A stretch of 64,000 nt of DNA, from positions 6,448,001-6,512,000 of the forward strand of contig JAMPIQ010000003.1 in NCBI GenBank assembly GCA_024699855.1. Reading direction: 5' to 3'. Below are positions 12,874 to 24,443 of this stretch, in pieces. The first letter of the stretch is position 1. Each line of letters opens with the position of its first letter. A program made the position numbers and the translations under genes. The notes beneath the pieces are model-generated. The model did not search any database. It saw only the letters and a program-made list of their open reading frames with translations, and was not told where the DNA came from. This DNA comes from Aphelenchoides besseyi. Lineage: Eukaryota > Nematoda > Chromadorea > Rhabditida > Aphelenchoididae.

Positions 12874-13851
12874 TCACGAAGTGAAATCGTCTTTTTGTGA
12901 ACGTTTGTTCATTGGATTTGGCGGTTCAAAACATTCTGTTTCGATGGTTCCATCAGAATTCGGTTTCAGATATACGTAAGTCACATAATAGCGAACAAGG
13001 TCCGTCAAATTCGCGAACGTCGGTGCATCCTTGAGCTTCGTGTCAACATAGTAAGATGTCGGTGGGTTCTTCAACAAGAGATTATCCATCTTCTTCGTAC
13101 GAACAGCATAGTAACTGAAATATACGGGAATTACGTTTCGATTGGGTTTCTTGCCGATAATGACCCTTGGAATCGCAGTAAACGACGTAAAGCGGGAGAT
13201 TCTCGGTCAAATGACGAAACTTCACATGTTTACTCGGCACTTTGTGGAACAAACGAAAAGCTCCACGCTCATTGCACAAGCTTGATGCTTCATGACGATT
13301 CAAAACCCCAATATAGAAATCTGAGACATCAACTGACGAACGTTTACCACCCTTCACGTTATTCGAATTCTTTTGTCGATGAACTTGACCATCAGTTTGT
13401 CTAAATATTGGATGCTGAATAGAACACAGGAGCTCTAAACCCCATAGTGATGTTCTCGTAAACTCCATCGCACGATGCTTTCGAAGAAGACTTTGGAAGT
13501 TGAGTGCCTGAAACCTCAAATTGGTCGTTTTGATTATCATCTTTTGTTACCTCCATTTTCTGACGTCAACGAAGCCAATTCACGAGGACGACGAGATGGT
13601 GCAGTCAAATTGGATTCATGAGCAACAGGAATAAGCGAGCGCTCATCCAACGGCTCCAAATTCTCGTATTCATTTGTGGGTCCCAACGTCGGTGGCAATC
13701 TGAGCGAATTGTTGGGCGTTTGAGTTGGCGATTCGCCCAAACGTGCGGATGGACGGCGAACTTCGCGGACTCCTTTTTTGCACGGAACACCGTGAATGCA
13801 GCAGATCAACGGAGTTGAAGTCACTGAAACTCGTTGGTCAAACACAAGCAT
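12874..13851 (-). CDS. Divergent SH2-domain-like protein with YxN motifs
   Basis: Start at 13851 (MLVFDQRVSVTSTPL...). The N-terminal half is Pro/Ser-rich and carries two tyrosine motifs, NEYENLEP and GVYENITMG, both YxN (the SH2 ligand type preferred by Grb2-like domains). The C-terminal half reads like an SH2 fold: FYIGVLNRHEASSLCNERGAF (helix A, strand B), LPLYVVYCDSKGHYRYYAVR (strands C-D) and FANLTDLVRYYVTYVYL (helix B to C-terminus). The strand-B Arg of the usual FLVR motif is not in register (GAFRLFHK), so phosphotyrosine binding may be lost or changed. Introns are about 40-44 bp. One has a GC donor (CG|GCAAGA, about 13153-13114), needed to keep the frame. The last residues are NKRSQKDDFTS. 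The SH2 assignment is by pattern and not certain. Confidence 0.65.
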
Positions 13852-14094
13852 AGGAACTCACTTTTGGAGAAAACTGATAACTGAAAAGAACTCTGAACAC
13901 TCGAAAATGATCACTGGAATTTGCATGAATGTGCTAATGAAAAGGTTTGAGCGAACATGAAATGAACACAATCGTCAACTATCCCAACCATTGAATTGCC
14001 CGATTAATGACTTCGCAGAGTTAATGAGCTCATTGAGACGTTCGACTATGACGAATTGTCCGATAGACTACCGCACTCAGAGGATTGGAGTTCG

Positions 14095-14181
14095 GCTCGT
14101 GTAGTATAGTGGTTAGTACTTCGCATTGTGGTTGTTCGATACAAAACTGCGACGACGCAGGTTCGATTCCTGCCACGAGCA
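14095..14181 (+). tRNA. tRNA-His (GTG) with a 15-nt intron
   Basis: Cloverleaf by eye: acceptor GCTCGTG/CACGAGC with discriminator A, D-arm GTAT...GTAC, anticodon stem TCGCA/TGCGA, loop TTGTGG plus one base with anticodon GTG, and T-arm GCAGG TTCGATT CCTGC. Fifteen extra bases (about 14132-14146) sit after position 37, the canonical tRNA intron site. The genomic base before position 1 is G. A T-rich tract follows, as for a Pol III terminator. Confidence 0.93.
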
Positions 14182-14472
14182 ACTTCCTTTTTGCTCAGCT
14201 TTATAAGCTTTTTGAAACAAATTCAAAGTTTCATTTTTCATGTAAACAAACCAATGAGCTCTGATTTCATGGCCAAAACCCCGTCGATTTGTGCTATTGA
14301 ACAACAGAAGAGCTGAACTACTGCATCAGCAATTCGATTCAAAGATAAAATTTGGATTCTTTGCGTGATATCAAACAAATTTAACTACAATCGAAACGTC
14401 TCCGACGCTCCTCGTTGCTCTGAGAGCCCTGAACAGTGAGAGTAACAAGCAGTTTTGGAGCTTCCGCCCTTG

Positions 14473-14558
14473 GCTCGTGTAGTATAGTGGTTAGTACTTC
14501 GCATTGTGGTCGATGTTGCAAAGCTGCGACGACGCAGGTTCGATTCCTGCCACGAGCA
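14473..14558 (+). tRNA. tRNA-His (GTG) with a 14-nt intron
   Basis: The mature sequence is identical to the copy at 14095, but the intron differs (about 14510-14523). Genomic G at position -1, T-rich tract downstream. About 36 bases of 5' flank closely match the flank of the minus-strand copy at 52800-52885. Confidence 0.93.
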
Positions 14559-15176
14559 ACTCTTCTTTTGCTTACTTCAACGAGATTTTCGTTTAGAAAA
14601 CGATACGTTGAAACTATTTTTACGGTCTTTTATGAATACTAAAACACACAAACGTTCAAATTTGCGAAAAAGCAACCACAAAGTATTTGGAAACGACAGA
14701 TCAGATAGTCTAAATAACTATTGATTGTACAGCAAGAACATTGAGACTTGCTGGTCGTGTGTTGTTTTCGGATGAAAAGAATTCAACCTTTAAGATATTA
14801 ACGGATTTTTAAGCTATTAATTTTAAGTGATTGCGTATGTTCATGATTTCGTTTAACTATCCTATGACATACACTCAAAAACAGCCCGGTTATTTCGTTT
14901 CGCAAAAAGCGTTTTTGATATGAACCCTTACAGTTGCATTGCTTATTTTCGTCATTCTATTCATGTATACAAGATTACCGATTGGAGGTGACAATTCGAC
15001 CTAATTATCTAAGATTTTCGGCAACTAATTGAAAGAAACCGCAATTCGCTGCAAAACACAAAACGAAGATCGTGATCTCTCTAATAGTCCTAAAGAAAGG
15101 GCTTCCTCTCAAATCACCTTTGACCTTCTCACATCTGCCGCAAAGCTTGGGGTCAAAGTATTCCGAGGGCAGAGCT
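14559..15176. other. Intergenic, no gene seen
   Basis: Spacer between the second tRNA-His and the TATA box of the small secreted protein gene. No coding or RNA signal recognised. Confidence 0.5.
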
Positions 15177-15182
15177 TATAAG
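15177..15182 (+). promoter_or_regulatory. TATA-like core promoter element
   Basis: TATAAG in the context GAGCTTATAAGACC, 47 bases before the ATG at 15229, the right distance for a short 5' UTR. Confidence 0.55.
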
Positions 15183-15228
15183 ACCGCACATTGGAAACCG
15201 ACATTCGTCGATCAACAGTGCTTCAAAA

Positions 15229-16026
15229 ATGCGTTTTCTTTGCTTCTTTCTTTTAGTTATTATCGTTGAAAGTAAATTCGTTAATGAAGGCGAACCGGGT
15301 TGTGCTCAATTCGACGAAGAACAAATGTAAGTGTTCGGTAAACGAAAACGAAAATCGGTTTTAGTGCCCTTTCCGGAAAATGCACTTCTCATAAAATCAC
15401 AATTGATTCGGATCGCAACTCCTCTTTTGCCATTAGCTTGAATGGTCTTGATTATGCTGAAAACACCGGCGAATCCGACGTTACCGTGCGCATCAATCGT
15501 TGCCGCTTCACAATTCGAGTGAATTGTACCGAAGACGAAACTTGTTCCGTCTCATACCCAAGCCGTAAGTTTGAATAAAAATACTCGTCTGATTGTTTTA
15601 AATTCAGCAAAATTCAAAGCGACATTCAAGTCCTCGTTGATTCGCTTTGTTGTTAAAGGAGAGTTGATAAGAGCTGAAGGTACTCCCTCCAACAACGAAG
15701 TTCCACAGGACATCTACAGATGCAACAGCGTCTTCAGAGCGTTGGATGATTCGCGTGCTCGCTACGAAGTTCGTTTGTATTTGAGTCGAGAGCTTCCAGG
15801 TCATGGATTTGAGTTTGTAAGTTTCTATTACCAACTTCTAGTGGACATTTTATAGTCGGGAGGCGAAATCCAATATTACCGCAACGGCAATTCCAATACA
15901 ACCGCTGTCAGTTCGCCTACACAATTCGAAGTGAATGAACCGAAGTCGTTCGACAACATCGAACGCAACACGACTATCACTGTTGAGAAAACAATGGACA
16001 GCAAAGATGGTCGAAGCACTTTGTAA
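15229..16026 (+). CDS. Small secreted cysteine-containing protein, unknown family
   Basis: The start at 15229 gives MRFLCFFLLVIIVESKF, a clear signal peptide with no later membrane segment, so secretion is inferred. Four exons in phase (15229-15327, about 15363-15564, about 15607-15817, about 15856-16026) encode roughly 225 residues. The mature protein begins with acidic GEPGCAQFDEEQ. It continues with alternating short beta-like segments and scattered Cys (GKCTSHKIT, INRCRFTIRVNCTEDETCSV, DIYRCNSVFR), and ends with a Thr/Asn/Ser-rich hydrophilic tail carrying N-x-T/S sequons. I do not recognise a named domain. A TATA box lies 47 bases upstream and an AATAAA about 110 bases downstream of the stop (16137-16142), so the gene is complete. 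A highly expressed secreted or body-fluid protein is possible but not shown. Confidence 0.82.
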
Positions 16027-16136
16027 GCAAGCGTACACACGGACCTTAATCAGCGAGTTTAGGATGGACCTTTTGATTCGTACGCGCATCTCGATCTCTA
16101 AACCAATTTCTAAATAACCATTTTGTTTTTGTTGGA

Positions 16137-16142
16137 AATAAA
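16137..16142 (+). terminator. Polyadenylation signal
   Basis: AATAAA 110 bases after the stop of the secreted protein gene. Confidence 0.5.
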
Positions 16143-19046
16143 CTCACATCTCGTTTTCGCTCGCCAACAGCGGCGAATAGAAGAACGCGGTCGCTGCGTG
16201 TGGTCTCTTTGTAGTGCAGGAAAATCGAGAATCGTTGAACTGAACGTAAAATTCGATTTCCGTTTCGTTCGACTTCAAATCTCGGCAGCTGATGGAGAAT
16301 CGGAAGGTGAAACAGTTTTACAAGTTGCAATGGAAACGATTGGAAACTCGAATTTTGCAACCCACCAACACACTTTTGGGTCGCGTATTTTTCCGGACCA
16401 CACAGTCGCAAATTCAAGCGGGAGAACGCGAATTGGCTCCGTTGTTTTTCGATGTGTGTGGTCGAGGAAAATACGTAGCTTTCTAATACGAAAAAAATTA
16501 CTTCTGAGTCATCAAAACCGTTCAAAATTACTCCAAGTCCTGTAGACATGTGGACGAGGTCGTAGCTCAAATTTGGTTCGATTTCGTTCACGTTTCAAAT
16601 TTTGCTGTTGAGTTGAATTCTTTTGCTCGACTCGCAAAAATTGTTCGCTATTTTTGTTGCCACACATCGCTCTCGTGCGTTCTCGTTTTTCAGCGGCGGG
16701 GAGCGAAGTTTTTGTGCTCTCTGCCCTGTAGTTGTCTGAATAATTGAACGTGAACTAATTAGCTGAAAGATCCGTCTACTCGCTAATTTCCGACGATGAA
16801 GACCATTGGACAAAGCAATTGTTCTGGTGAAAGTGGAAAACATAAAAGGAACTAAAACTCTCAATCAGCACACTGCCATTTCGCATGTTGTCTCGAACAC
16901 GAAAAGCAAACTGGTTGTTCGCTTGCAGGCTTTTCTCCAGAGATTAAAAGTTAACAAATGACCGAGAAGTAGTTCCGATGATGAAACTGAGAAACGGAAA
17001 ATGACGTGAAAGAAACAAAAGAATATTCGTACATTTGTCAGTGATCGCAAACATCGCAAAAGATGCACTCTAACAATTTGCATTTGTTAAATTACGATTA
17101 TTTCTATTACTCCAATTCCAGTTTTCCTATCACGTTTAAGTAGTTGGGTTTATGAAGTGTGCTCGTGTCTTCTATTGTCGTTTGTCAACGACTAAGACTG
17201 CTCGTGGGTTGCGGAGAGGAATCGCCGCGTTTCCGCTTCTGAAGCTTATCGTTCGTGTCTCGAAGCAATTCGACCGCAGCTCCTAATTCGGTGGTTGCCC
17301 TTTGTCCGCTCCGACTACTAAACCAATTTCCGTTTGAGGACGATCGCTCGCGCATCGTGGGCCAAAATGAAAAGTTGAAGATTTTTCTCGATGTTGGGAC
17401 GCAAATTTCTGTTGATGATGAGCGTGAGAGTTAGCGAATGTTTTCAAGCGGAATATCAATTGCTCGAATCGCTAATTAGCGTTGTGAGACATTTCAACGT
17501 GTCGATTTTGCTTTTCGATATGCTCTTAATGTAATCAATCGCGAGTCAACACATCCGTCAATTGACCACTATTCTTCTATGAAAACTTGCTCACTAAACT
17601 TACGCAAAAAAGAAGTGATATCATTCGAATGTTTAAATGGTTTGATTGTTGAATGTGTTAGCCAATACGACTATTTGCGCTCAATTCATTTGGCCAACAC
17701 AAAAACCAACTCTGCTCTTTCTCGACCTTTCACTTTGGAGCTCCCAAAACAAACGAGTCGTTGGGAAGCGCCGGAAGCGAATTGAAATCCCTTCGGCTGA
17801 AAATTCGAAGACTTCGCATTGGCGCCAAACAGCGACGTCCACTTCCTTTCGTCTCTAAGAAAAAATTGCTCGCTCTCGGCGGACGTGCCGTCGACTTTTC
17901 GCTTAAAATCTAATGACAAACACCATTGGTCGCGCAACTTGGCAATTCGCAACCGAGCGCTTAGTGTCGGTCGTATATCAGGCAGCCGATGGATGTGATG
18001 ATTTCAGCTCGATAGTTTGGGTTGAACGCAGATTGATGTTACGGTAGAATGTAGTTCCACTTGATTCGGATACTTCCACCTGGTTCCGCCATCAACATCT
18101 GAAGACACGAAAACTGTCTGCTCGAACTTGTCGGTTTTAACATAATTTGCTTTGAATTTCTGTAACAAACCGTCTGTTGTTCGCTCGGTTTGAAAACTTT
18201 GTTTCCTGGACTAAGCTTTTTGTAATGTTGCTTGGTCTTTGCGTATTTAAAATGCAACACATGAGTTTGGTTTTAGTGGGACAATGAAAGACGATTTTCG
18301 TGGAATTCGCGATGAATTTTCTGGCATGAATGTTGAGTTTTATTGGGTCCGTCGTCGTCCTCATTAGTCATCTTTTTTCGTTGGCACATCTGCCAAAGTT
18401 TGAATGCACCTGGTTAGAAGTTCACAAACTTTTACATCCATTAATCTTTTTGTTTTGATTCTTCTTTACAACAAAGGTTCTGTTATAGTCGCTTTCTTAA
18501 TGAGTACAACATAGCAGAAGGACATTGATTTGTTGGCGTAGTTGTTGTTCTCTTCGTCAATGAACGCCAATCGTTTTGATTGCTCGGATATTTCGCTACG
18601 CGTTTCTCTACAGCCATTTTTGACTGCTGGTTTGTGAAATGTAGTCTGAAGGGAGAAGTTGTTCTGCACGAAAATAAACACACTCAATGGTATCATCGAA
18701 CGAGCGATGGATTTCGTTCGACCGTAAACGAGATGCCTCGAGCAGGTTGGTCGCAACCAACTTTACCGGAAATTAGTTTCGATGTTCAATAGACGAGAAC
18801 AACAAGAAGCGCATTGCACATCCCACACCGCGTGTCCATAAGTTTTTTCTGTTCATACGCTTCAATGAACTGGTCTCAGATTCGACTGCGGGTTACACGT
18901 TGGTCGTTTCATTCGCTTGCCGTTTATCCTCCAAATTTGCGCATTTCGCCTTTCAATGCGTTGACTGACCGTTGAAGTTCGTAAAAACGACCGAATGCTT
19001 GAAACGTCGAACTACAACTTGCTCGTTAAATTAACTCTGCCGTCTA
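16143..19046. other. Intergenic, no gene seen
   Basis: About 2.9 kb. Long open frames occur on both strands (for example 16591-16046 minus), but they overlap each other, lack splice logic and show no domain. I support nothing here. Confidence 0.45.
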
Positions 19047-21338
19047 ATGGCACAAATTAGTACGAATTTGCCGTTGTCTACACTACCGATATCACTTTCA
19101 TCATCTTTGAACTCACTACTCATTCAAACTAAACCGCTCAATCGCTCACCAATGCGTTTGAATTTGCAACGAAAATCAGCGCGTAAAGCGATTTTTGCAG
19201 CGGCCGTTGGTTTTGCCAACGCTGTCAGTGGAGCGTCTTCTTCGCGATTCAGTTGGATGGACTTCATCTCCAGTTTCGACATAAGGCTTGTAAGTAACCC
19301 GAAAAGATGGAGCTATTGTTTACTTTAGGAAAAAGACGTCTATTATGTTGGTGATACTATTGTTGGAAGCGTCATAATCGAAAACAGTGATCCCATTAAG
19401 ATCAGAAGTAAGATCGATTCTATTTAAATATTATTTCGATTAAAGGTGTACGTGTGTTTCTAAGAGGAAGGGCAAGAGTTCAACTTAAGATCCTACGCAG
19501 TGGAGAAGCCAGAACACTGAAAGGTTAATTCAATATCGCAAAATCATTCGTGTTTTAGATGATCAGTATTTGATTGATGATCGTTGTTGCATTTTTGGTA
19601 ATGAGAAAACCGAAGATTCGGATAGCGCAGAGATTCTAGCGGCCGGTAGATTCACACATTTTTTCGATTTCTACATATTCCTTAGGTCTCCATCAGTTCA
19701 ATTTTTCCTTTCAACTTCCACATTGTCAGATGCCTTGTTCGGTTGAATCGAAATCGGGAAGCATTCGGTTGGTATCTTTTTTAGGTTCTTGAACAAATGA
19801 GAATTTCAAGGTACTACGTTAAGACGGTTATTGATATACCATACGCAAGCTCACCGCAAGGAATCAAGTACTTCTCTCTAATCGGGCCAACAATCGATTG
19901 TCGAGAAGAAAAATATTTGGTAAGTGAAAGCAGTTAATCAGAAATGTGTTATCGTTTTAGTCGCCGTTAACTGGACAGGACCACAAGATTAGTTGTCTTC
20001 ATTGTTGCACGCGAGGAACAATAGCGTTAAGGTTGATTCTCGAACGTAGTGCTTATTGTTGTGGAGAGTCATTGAAGCTACGAGCTCATATCGAAAATCA
20101 TCAGGATTTTCGTGTAACGCTATGCATTCGCCTATACCAAGTAGGTGCTAATTCATTAGTTTTGATAGACGACTCCACAAGTTTTTCTACTCTCTCGTCT
20201 GGGACCATTAGTCAAAACGGACGGTCATCAATTTCCCACCCTCGCGATTTCGCTCGAGGCACGTTTTGTGGCCTCATCTGCTCCAAATGAAAAAACAGGC
20301 ATAAAATTTTCGTCTGCGTTTGGACATCGCTTTTCCACCCTTACGAATTTCTGGTCGTACGAAAACAAAAGTTTATCTAACAGTTTGTCAACACACAAAC
20401 CGTCGAAGTTTATCGGACATCGCAGAGGGCAAAATTGTAAAGCAAACTGAAATATTTGATGTTACCAAAACGGCATCTAATGGTATCATCAAACTAATTT
20501 TGTGTTTAGCACATCGAATACCGAATTGAGCGTGGGATGACGGAGACGAAATCGGTGGTGTCGATGGTCCTCGAGCATCGATCGCCATCGATCAGCGAAA
20601 ACACACGCGCAAAATTCGAAACAATTCCCGATCATCCGGTCAAAATCCCTGTGGTTCCACCAACTCAAATCGGACTTTGTCGTTTAATTCAAATATACTA
20701 CGTGTTGAAGGTACTTAAAGATATAGAGTTCGTCACTAATGTGGATTTTAGGTTTGTATCGAAGATGAACGCAAAAATGAATCACTGAACATGGAGTTTC
20801 CGATAACGATTGCAACCGTAGGAATACGTTTTGGGAACATAGAATCATTATTTCAGATTCCATACCGTCCCTCATCGTCAACTGTCTATTCGTGTACCTA
20901 CGAGTTTTGTGTCGATTGGATCGCAACTGGTGACTTCATTTCTAGTGAATTTCGATTGGGCCAAGTATACGATGGAGAAAATGCCGAAGATATGGAAGAC
21001 ATCATTTTGTACAGGTGTGAAAAGTTTAAAAGACCTTTCTAAACAACGAGTTTGTAGACCTGTTTACGTAAGAGTTGTTGACAAATCGAAGAATTTGGAT
21101 CGTGTGAGCAAAGAGCTGCTGGTCAGTTCAAACGTCTTACATTCGCAAATAATTTACTATTTAGGAAGCATCGCCTCGTTCTTCGCTTGTCCACTACAGA
21201 GACGGAAGTCAGAAAAGTACGAACAGTCAAGTTGTTGAGCTTTCGAACAACGCGGTCGTTCCGGCAGTTAACGGCGATTTGTCACCTCGAAGACCAGAAC
21301 TTGAAGATAGTAGCAATGAAGTTGTTCAATTGTATTAA
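19047..21338 (+). CDS. Arrestin-domain-containing protein (alpha-arrestin)
   Basis: Alpha-arrestins are adaptors that help select membrane proteins for ubiquitination and trafficking. The arrestin-N part is SSFDIRLEKDVYYVGDTIVG, then ENSDPIKIRSVRVFLRGRAR and LHQFNFSFQLP. The arrestin-C part includes RLILERSAYCCGESLKLRAH, VVPPTQIGLCRLIQIYYVLK, VCIEDERKNESLNMEFPITI and FISSEFRLGQVYDG. Around ten exons are joined in phase, mostly by 40-50 bp introns, with one of about 370 bp (20141-20510). The first ATG at 19047 adds a 70-residue Ser-rich leader; the family normally starts near the ATG at 19257 (MDFISSFDIRL), which may be the true start. The tail (…NGDLSPRRPELEDSSNEVVQ…) has no PPxY motif, the usual Nedd4-ligase docking site, so ligase recruitment may be indirect. 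Confidence 0.92.
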
Positions 21339-21591
21339 AAGGTCCGTGATCTCAATTGTTTTATCATTTTGCTATTCCTTTGCTATCCAATTTAAATACA
21401 AAACTGCAGGTTCTTATAAACAAACATGCTATAAACCGACAATAAATAAGAGTTTATTTTCATTACTGTACGGTTAAATGGCTAGTTTAGTGCTGAGCAT
21501 GAAAATGAAAATAAATACGATGTTTAGTCTTAAGTAAACAATTGATCATCGAGTGATTTTAAAAAAGTTTAAAAACGGTGAGAACAAAAAA

Positions 21592-24443
21592 TTACAATTG
21601 TGTTTTGTTAAGAGCAACCAAATCAACTGGACACTCGAAGTGGATTGACTTGTTCGCGCAGTTGAAAATGTCCCTTCTCTTAACGAATCCATCAAGAAAC
21701 TTATCGAGTAATGGCTAAAACGATATTCTAATTCTGTCTTCTTACTTCAACGTACCAAAGATCCTCCACGAGCAGGAAGATCGCAATAAGTTGATGCAGA
21801 AGTTTGGAAGAAATTTTTAATTGACGTTATACGCATTCGATCAGCGTGTTTAGAAACACTGCTGAATGAACCGATGAGCTTTTCAACGGCCTTCATGAAA
21901 CTCCCGTAAGCGACCTGGAAGCCAATCATTTCGTCTAATGTTTCTCGAATAAAAAAAGCCGGCGATTTGCCAACCAATTCGGATGACCGAAGGTTGACGC
22001 GAAGACACGAAAGTGCATCTGAGGAATAAGAAAATTACGGAAATCGACAATTCTCTTTACCGGTCCAAATATTCCTTATTGCTTCTAAATCCGATTCTCC
22101 TCGACGATGAACACCAACCGCGTTGTACATGAGACCCTCGGAGTCGATAGCTTTTGCCATTTCGCGGCCCAATACCCACGCAATGTTTGAGTAAATGACT
22201 GCACGCTAAAAAACAAAATAAATGATTGGCTATTGTCGAAAGACACAAACCGGAGAGCTCATTCCCGATCCCATTGCAGCAGAAGTCAAAATCGACCCGG
22301 GGATATTCAACCAACTGAAATGAACGAATTCACTAAAAAGTCTCTTTCTTCACAGCTTACTTTCCAATTCGACTGTATTCGATTTTCGTTTCAGCAGCAG
22401 ACGAATCACCAAATGCAGCACTGCGAATCGCTTCGACCTTCGAATTTAAACGTCGAAGTTTGCGGCGCAGAAGAAACCTGAAAACAAACGTCAAAAATGA
22501 ATGAACTAAATGTTCTTGCCGTTTTTGATCCGCAACATTGTCAACGTAACTTTCAGCTTCATCAACATTTAAATCTTCGTGTGCTTCTTCAAACAAGTCT
22601 TTTTCCAGTGTCTCACGAGTTGAAAAGGAAATTCCGATTTTTCGTATTTTTTCCATCAAAACAACTCGCAATGATTGAGGAATAGACAGGTGGCTAAGAA
22701 GCTCGATGAGCTCATTTCTTGCTGCTTCGATCAATCCCTCGAATCGCTGAATCTCCTCATTCAACGGCTGTTTGATGACCATTTTCGCCAACACCGCCGA
22801 TGCAATGTCGGGCAAATGTTCGCGAAGATCCCGAGAACAGAAGCGTAGAGCTTCATAGGACTGAAGAACTTGCTTATTGGAGATTGTATAATTCTAACTT
22901 ACGGCATGCCCTCCGTTACCATAAGTGAAGATGAAGTGATAGGGCTGACCGTGAAAATCGGACTGACCAATTTGATGAGCGTTTTGCATCGAATCTTCGA
23001 GTCCATCAACGCCCAGATATTTGGAATAGGCATCAAACGCGTTATATAACTAAAATCAAAATTGAAATCTCTGCTTTCAAAAGACCACACGTACCGACAT
23101 CAATTTGAACAACTTGAACTTCTCCTGCGTTTCTGTTTGATTAGTTGAGAGCCAAAAGGCGTTCAATTTGTCGAAGTATTGGGGAGTTTTAACAATGAAA
23201 ATAAACTCGCGTTTCAAGTCGTTGGAGAACTTTTCGAGTTGATTAAGTCGATCGAAGAAGTGAACAAAATCGAAAAATGGCCAACGGGCGGTTGCTTCGG
23301 CGACCGTGAAAGATTGCCAGTTCATCGATTCATCGGAGTCAACGATCAGTTTACGTAATTGGGGAACAAGTGTGAACATTTTCTCGACATCCGTCTTGTC
23401 GACATGATTACTAAGAGCTTCTCTTATCAGCTTCGTTAAACCCGCATGCAACGGTCCGGGTAGCTTCTGATCAACGTAGAGAATGTGTGGACGATCACCG
23501 TCGGGAGCCAGGTAATTTGGACCAACATCGATTTTCATCAGTGTGTCGATGCCAAACGTTTGTCGATAGTTAGCAGTAATATTGGCCATCGAAACCGATG
23601 GATTTTTATTTAAGTATCTGAACTCGATCTGTTAACTCTGTTATTCCAAGTCAACTTACTTCAACGAATGCAATTCCATGACATCCAAAACAAAGTGTGA
23701 CAAAATCGATTGCTTTTCACCGTCGGTATCTCTAATACAACGGCGGAAACCTGCTCGGGCATTGTTGACTGCATAAGAAGTCTGAAATGGAAATTAAACG
23801 TGAACTCAAAACACAACCAACGTTCATGGCTCCGTTTAAAATCGATTTCCCTAACGCCAAATCAACTCGATCTTGATGTTCACGTAGTGAATAACCGTCG
23901 AAACTGTTGCGATTGCAATCAATCAACTCAATTACCGAGCAACGAGCCGGTTGAATTGGACGATCCCAAGGACGACGAGCAGGTCCCGGTCCGAAGCGAT
24001 TCAACGTGTCAATAACGTCATGTTTTGGCTTCAAATTCTGAATTTCCTCTTGAAGGATGGGAAGATAGGGCGGTCGATCGAGCATATTCAAAAACTGATT
24101 TAAGTCTCCTGTTTCGACTTCGTTTATTGGACGCCAACATCGATTGAAGAGCGTTTGAGCCACGATTGCAGTTACCAGAAAACTTATTACAAAGGCTAAT
24201 GTCCCCAATAAACATGACACTAAAATTAGTGAGTATCGTATTCAACATTTTCGAGTTTACGAAATTAATCTTATCAATCGATTTCTTTTATCGATTCGAT
24301 TGTCTCGTTTAGTACAGAGTTCGTGAAAATAAACCTACCAACACGAGCTCCTTGTCTTTGACGTTGTTGCCGATAGCGAATCTGTAAAGCCGGTGGACGT
24401 GTTGGCGGGATGTTGACGTGTAGTGGACCAAACTTCGGCTCAT
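21592..24443 (-). CDS. M13 (neprilysin-like) family protein lacking the zinc ligands
   Basis: Type II membrane protein of the neprilysin family. In order: cytoplasmic PLHVNIPPTRPPALQIRYRQ, a membrane anchor (CLLGTLAFVISFLVTAIVAQ), the M13 N-domain (NNARAGFRRCIRDTDGEKQS; LKREFIFIVKTPQYFDKLNA; SAVLAKMVIKQPLNEEIQRF...) and the C-domain. The catalytic helix, normally VxGHEITHGFD, reads VLGREMAKAID: both zinc His are replaced by Arg and Lys while the Glu remains. The third-ligand block, normally GENIADxGGLxxAY, reads RETLDEMIGFQVAY, keeping the Glu ligand but changing the ExxxD Asp to Glu. The C-terminus (DIFNCANKSIHFECPVDLVA) matches the end of the family. A catalytically dead binding protein is inferred. 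The 5' end is uncertain: the exon starting at 24443 needs an upstream coding exon. Confidence 0.87.

Noticed and set aside
13800..13930. Upstream exon for the SH2-like gene beginning ATGCAAATTCCAGTG with a GTGAG donor
   Set aside because: The phase at the proposed junction does not match the downstream frame; the ATG at 13851 is simpler.
15074..15090. 15-base word TCTCTCTAATAGTCC shared with about 32418-32432, considered as a regulatory or RNA element
   Set aside because: One or two such 15-base matches are expected by chance in 64 kb, and the contexts do not otherwise resemble each other.
16046..16591. 181-codon minus-strand open frame downstream of the secreted protein gene
   Set aside because: It overlaps the end of a confirmed gene on the other strand, has no motif and no splice partners.
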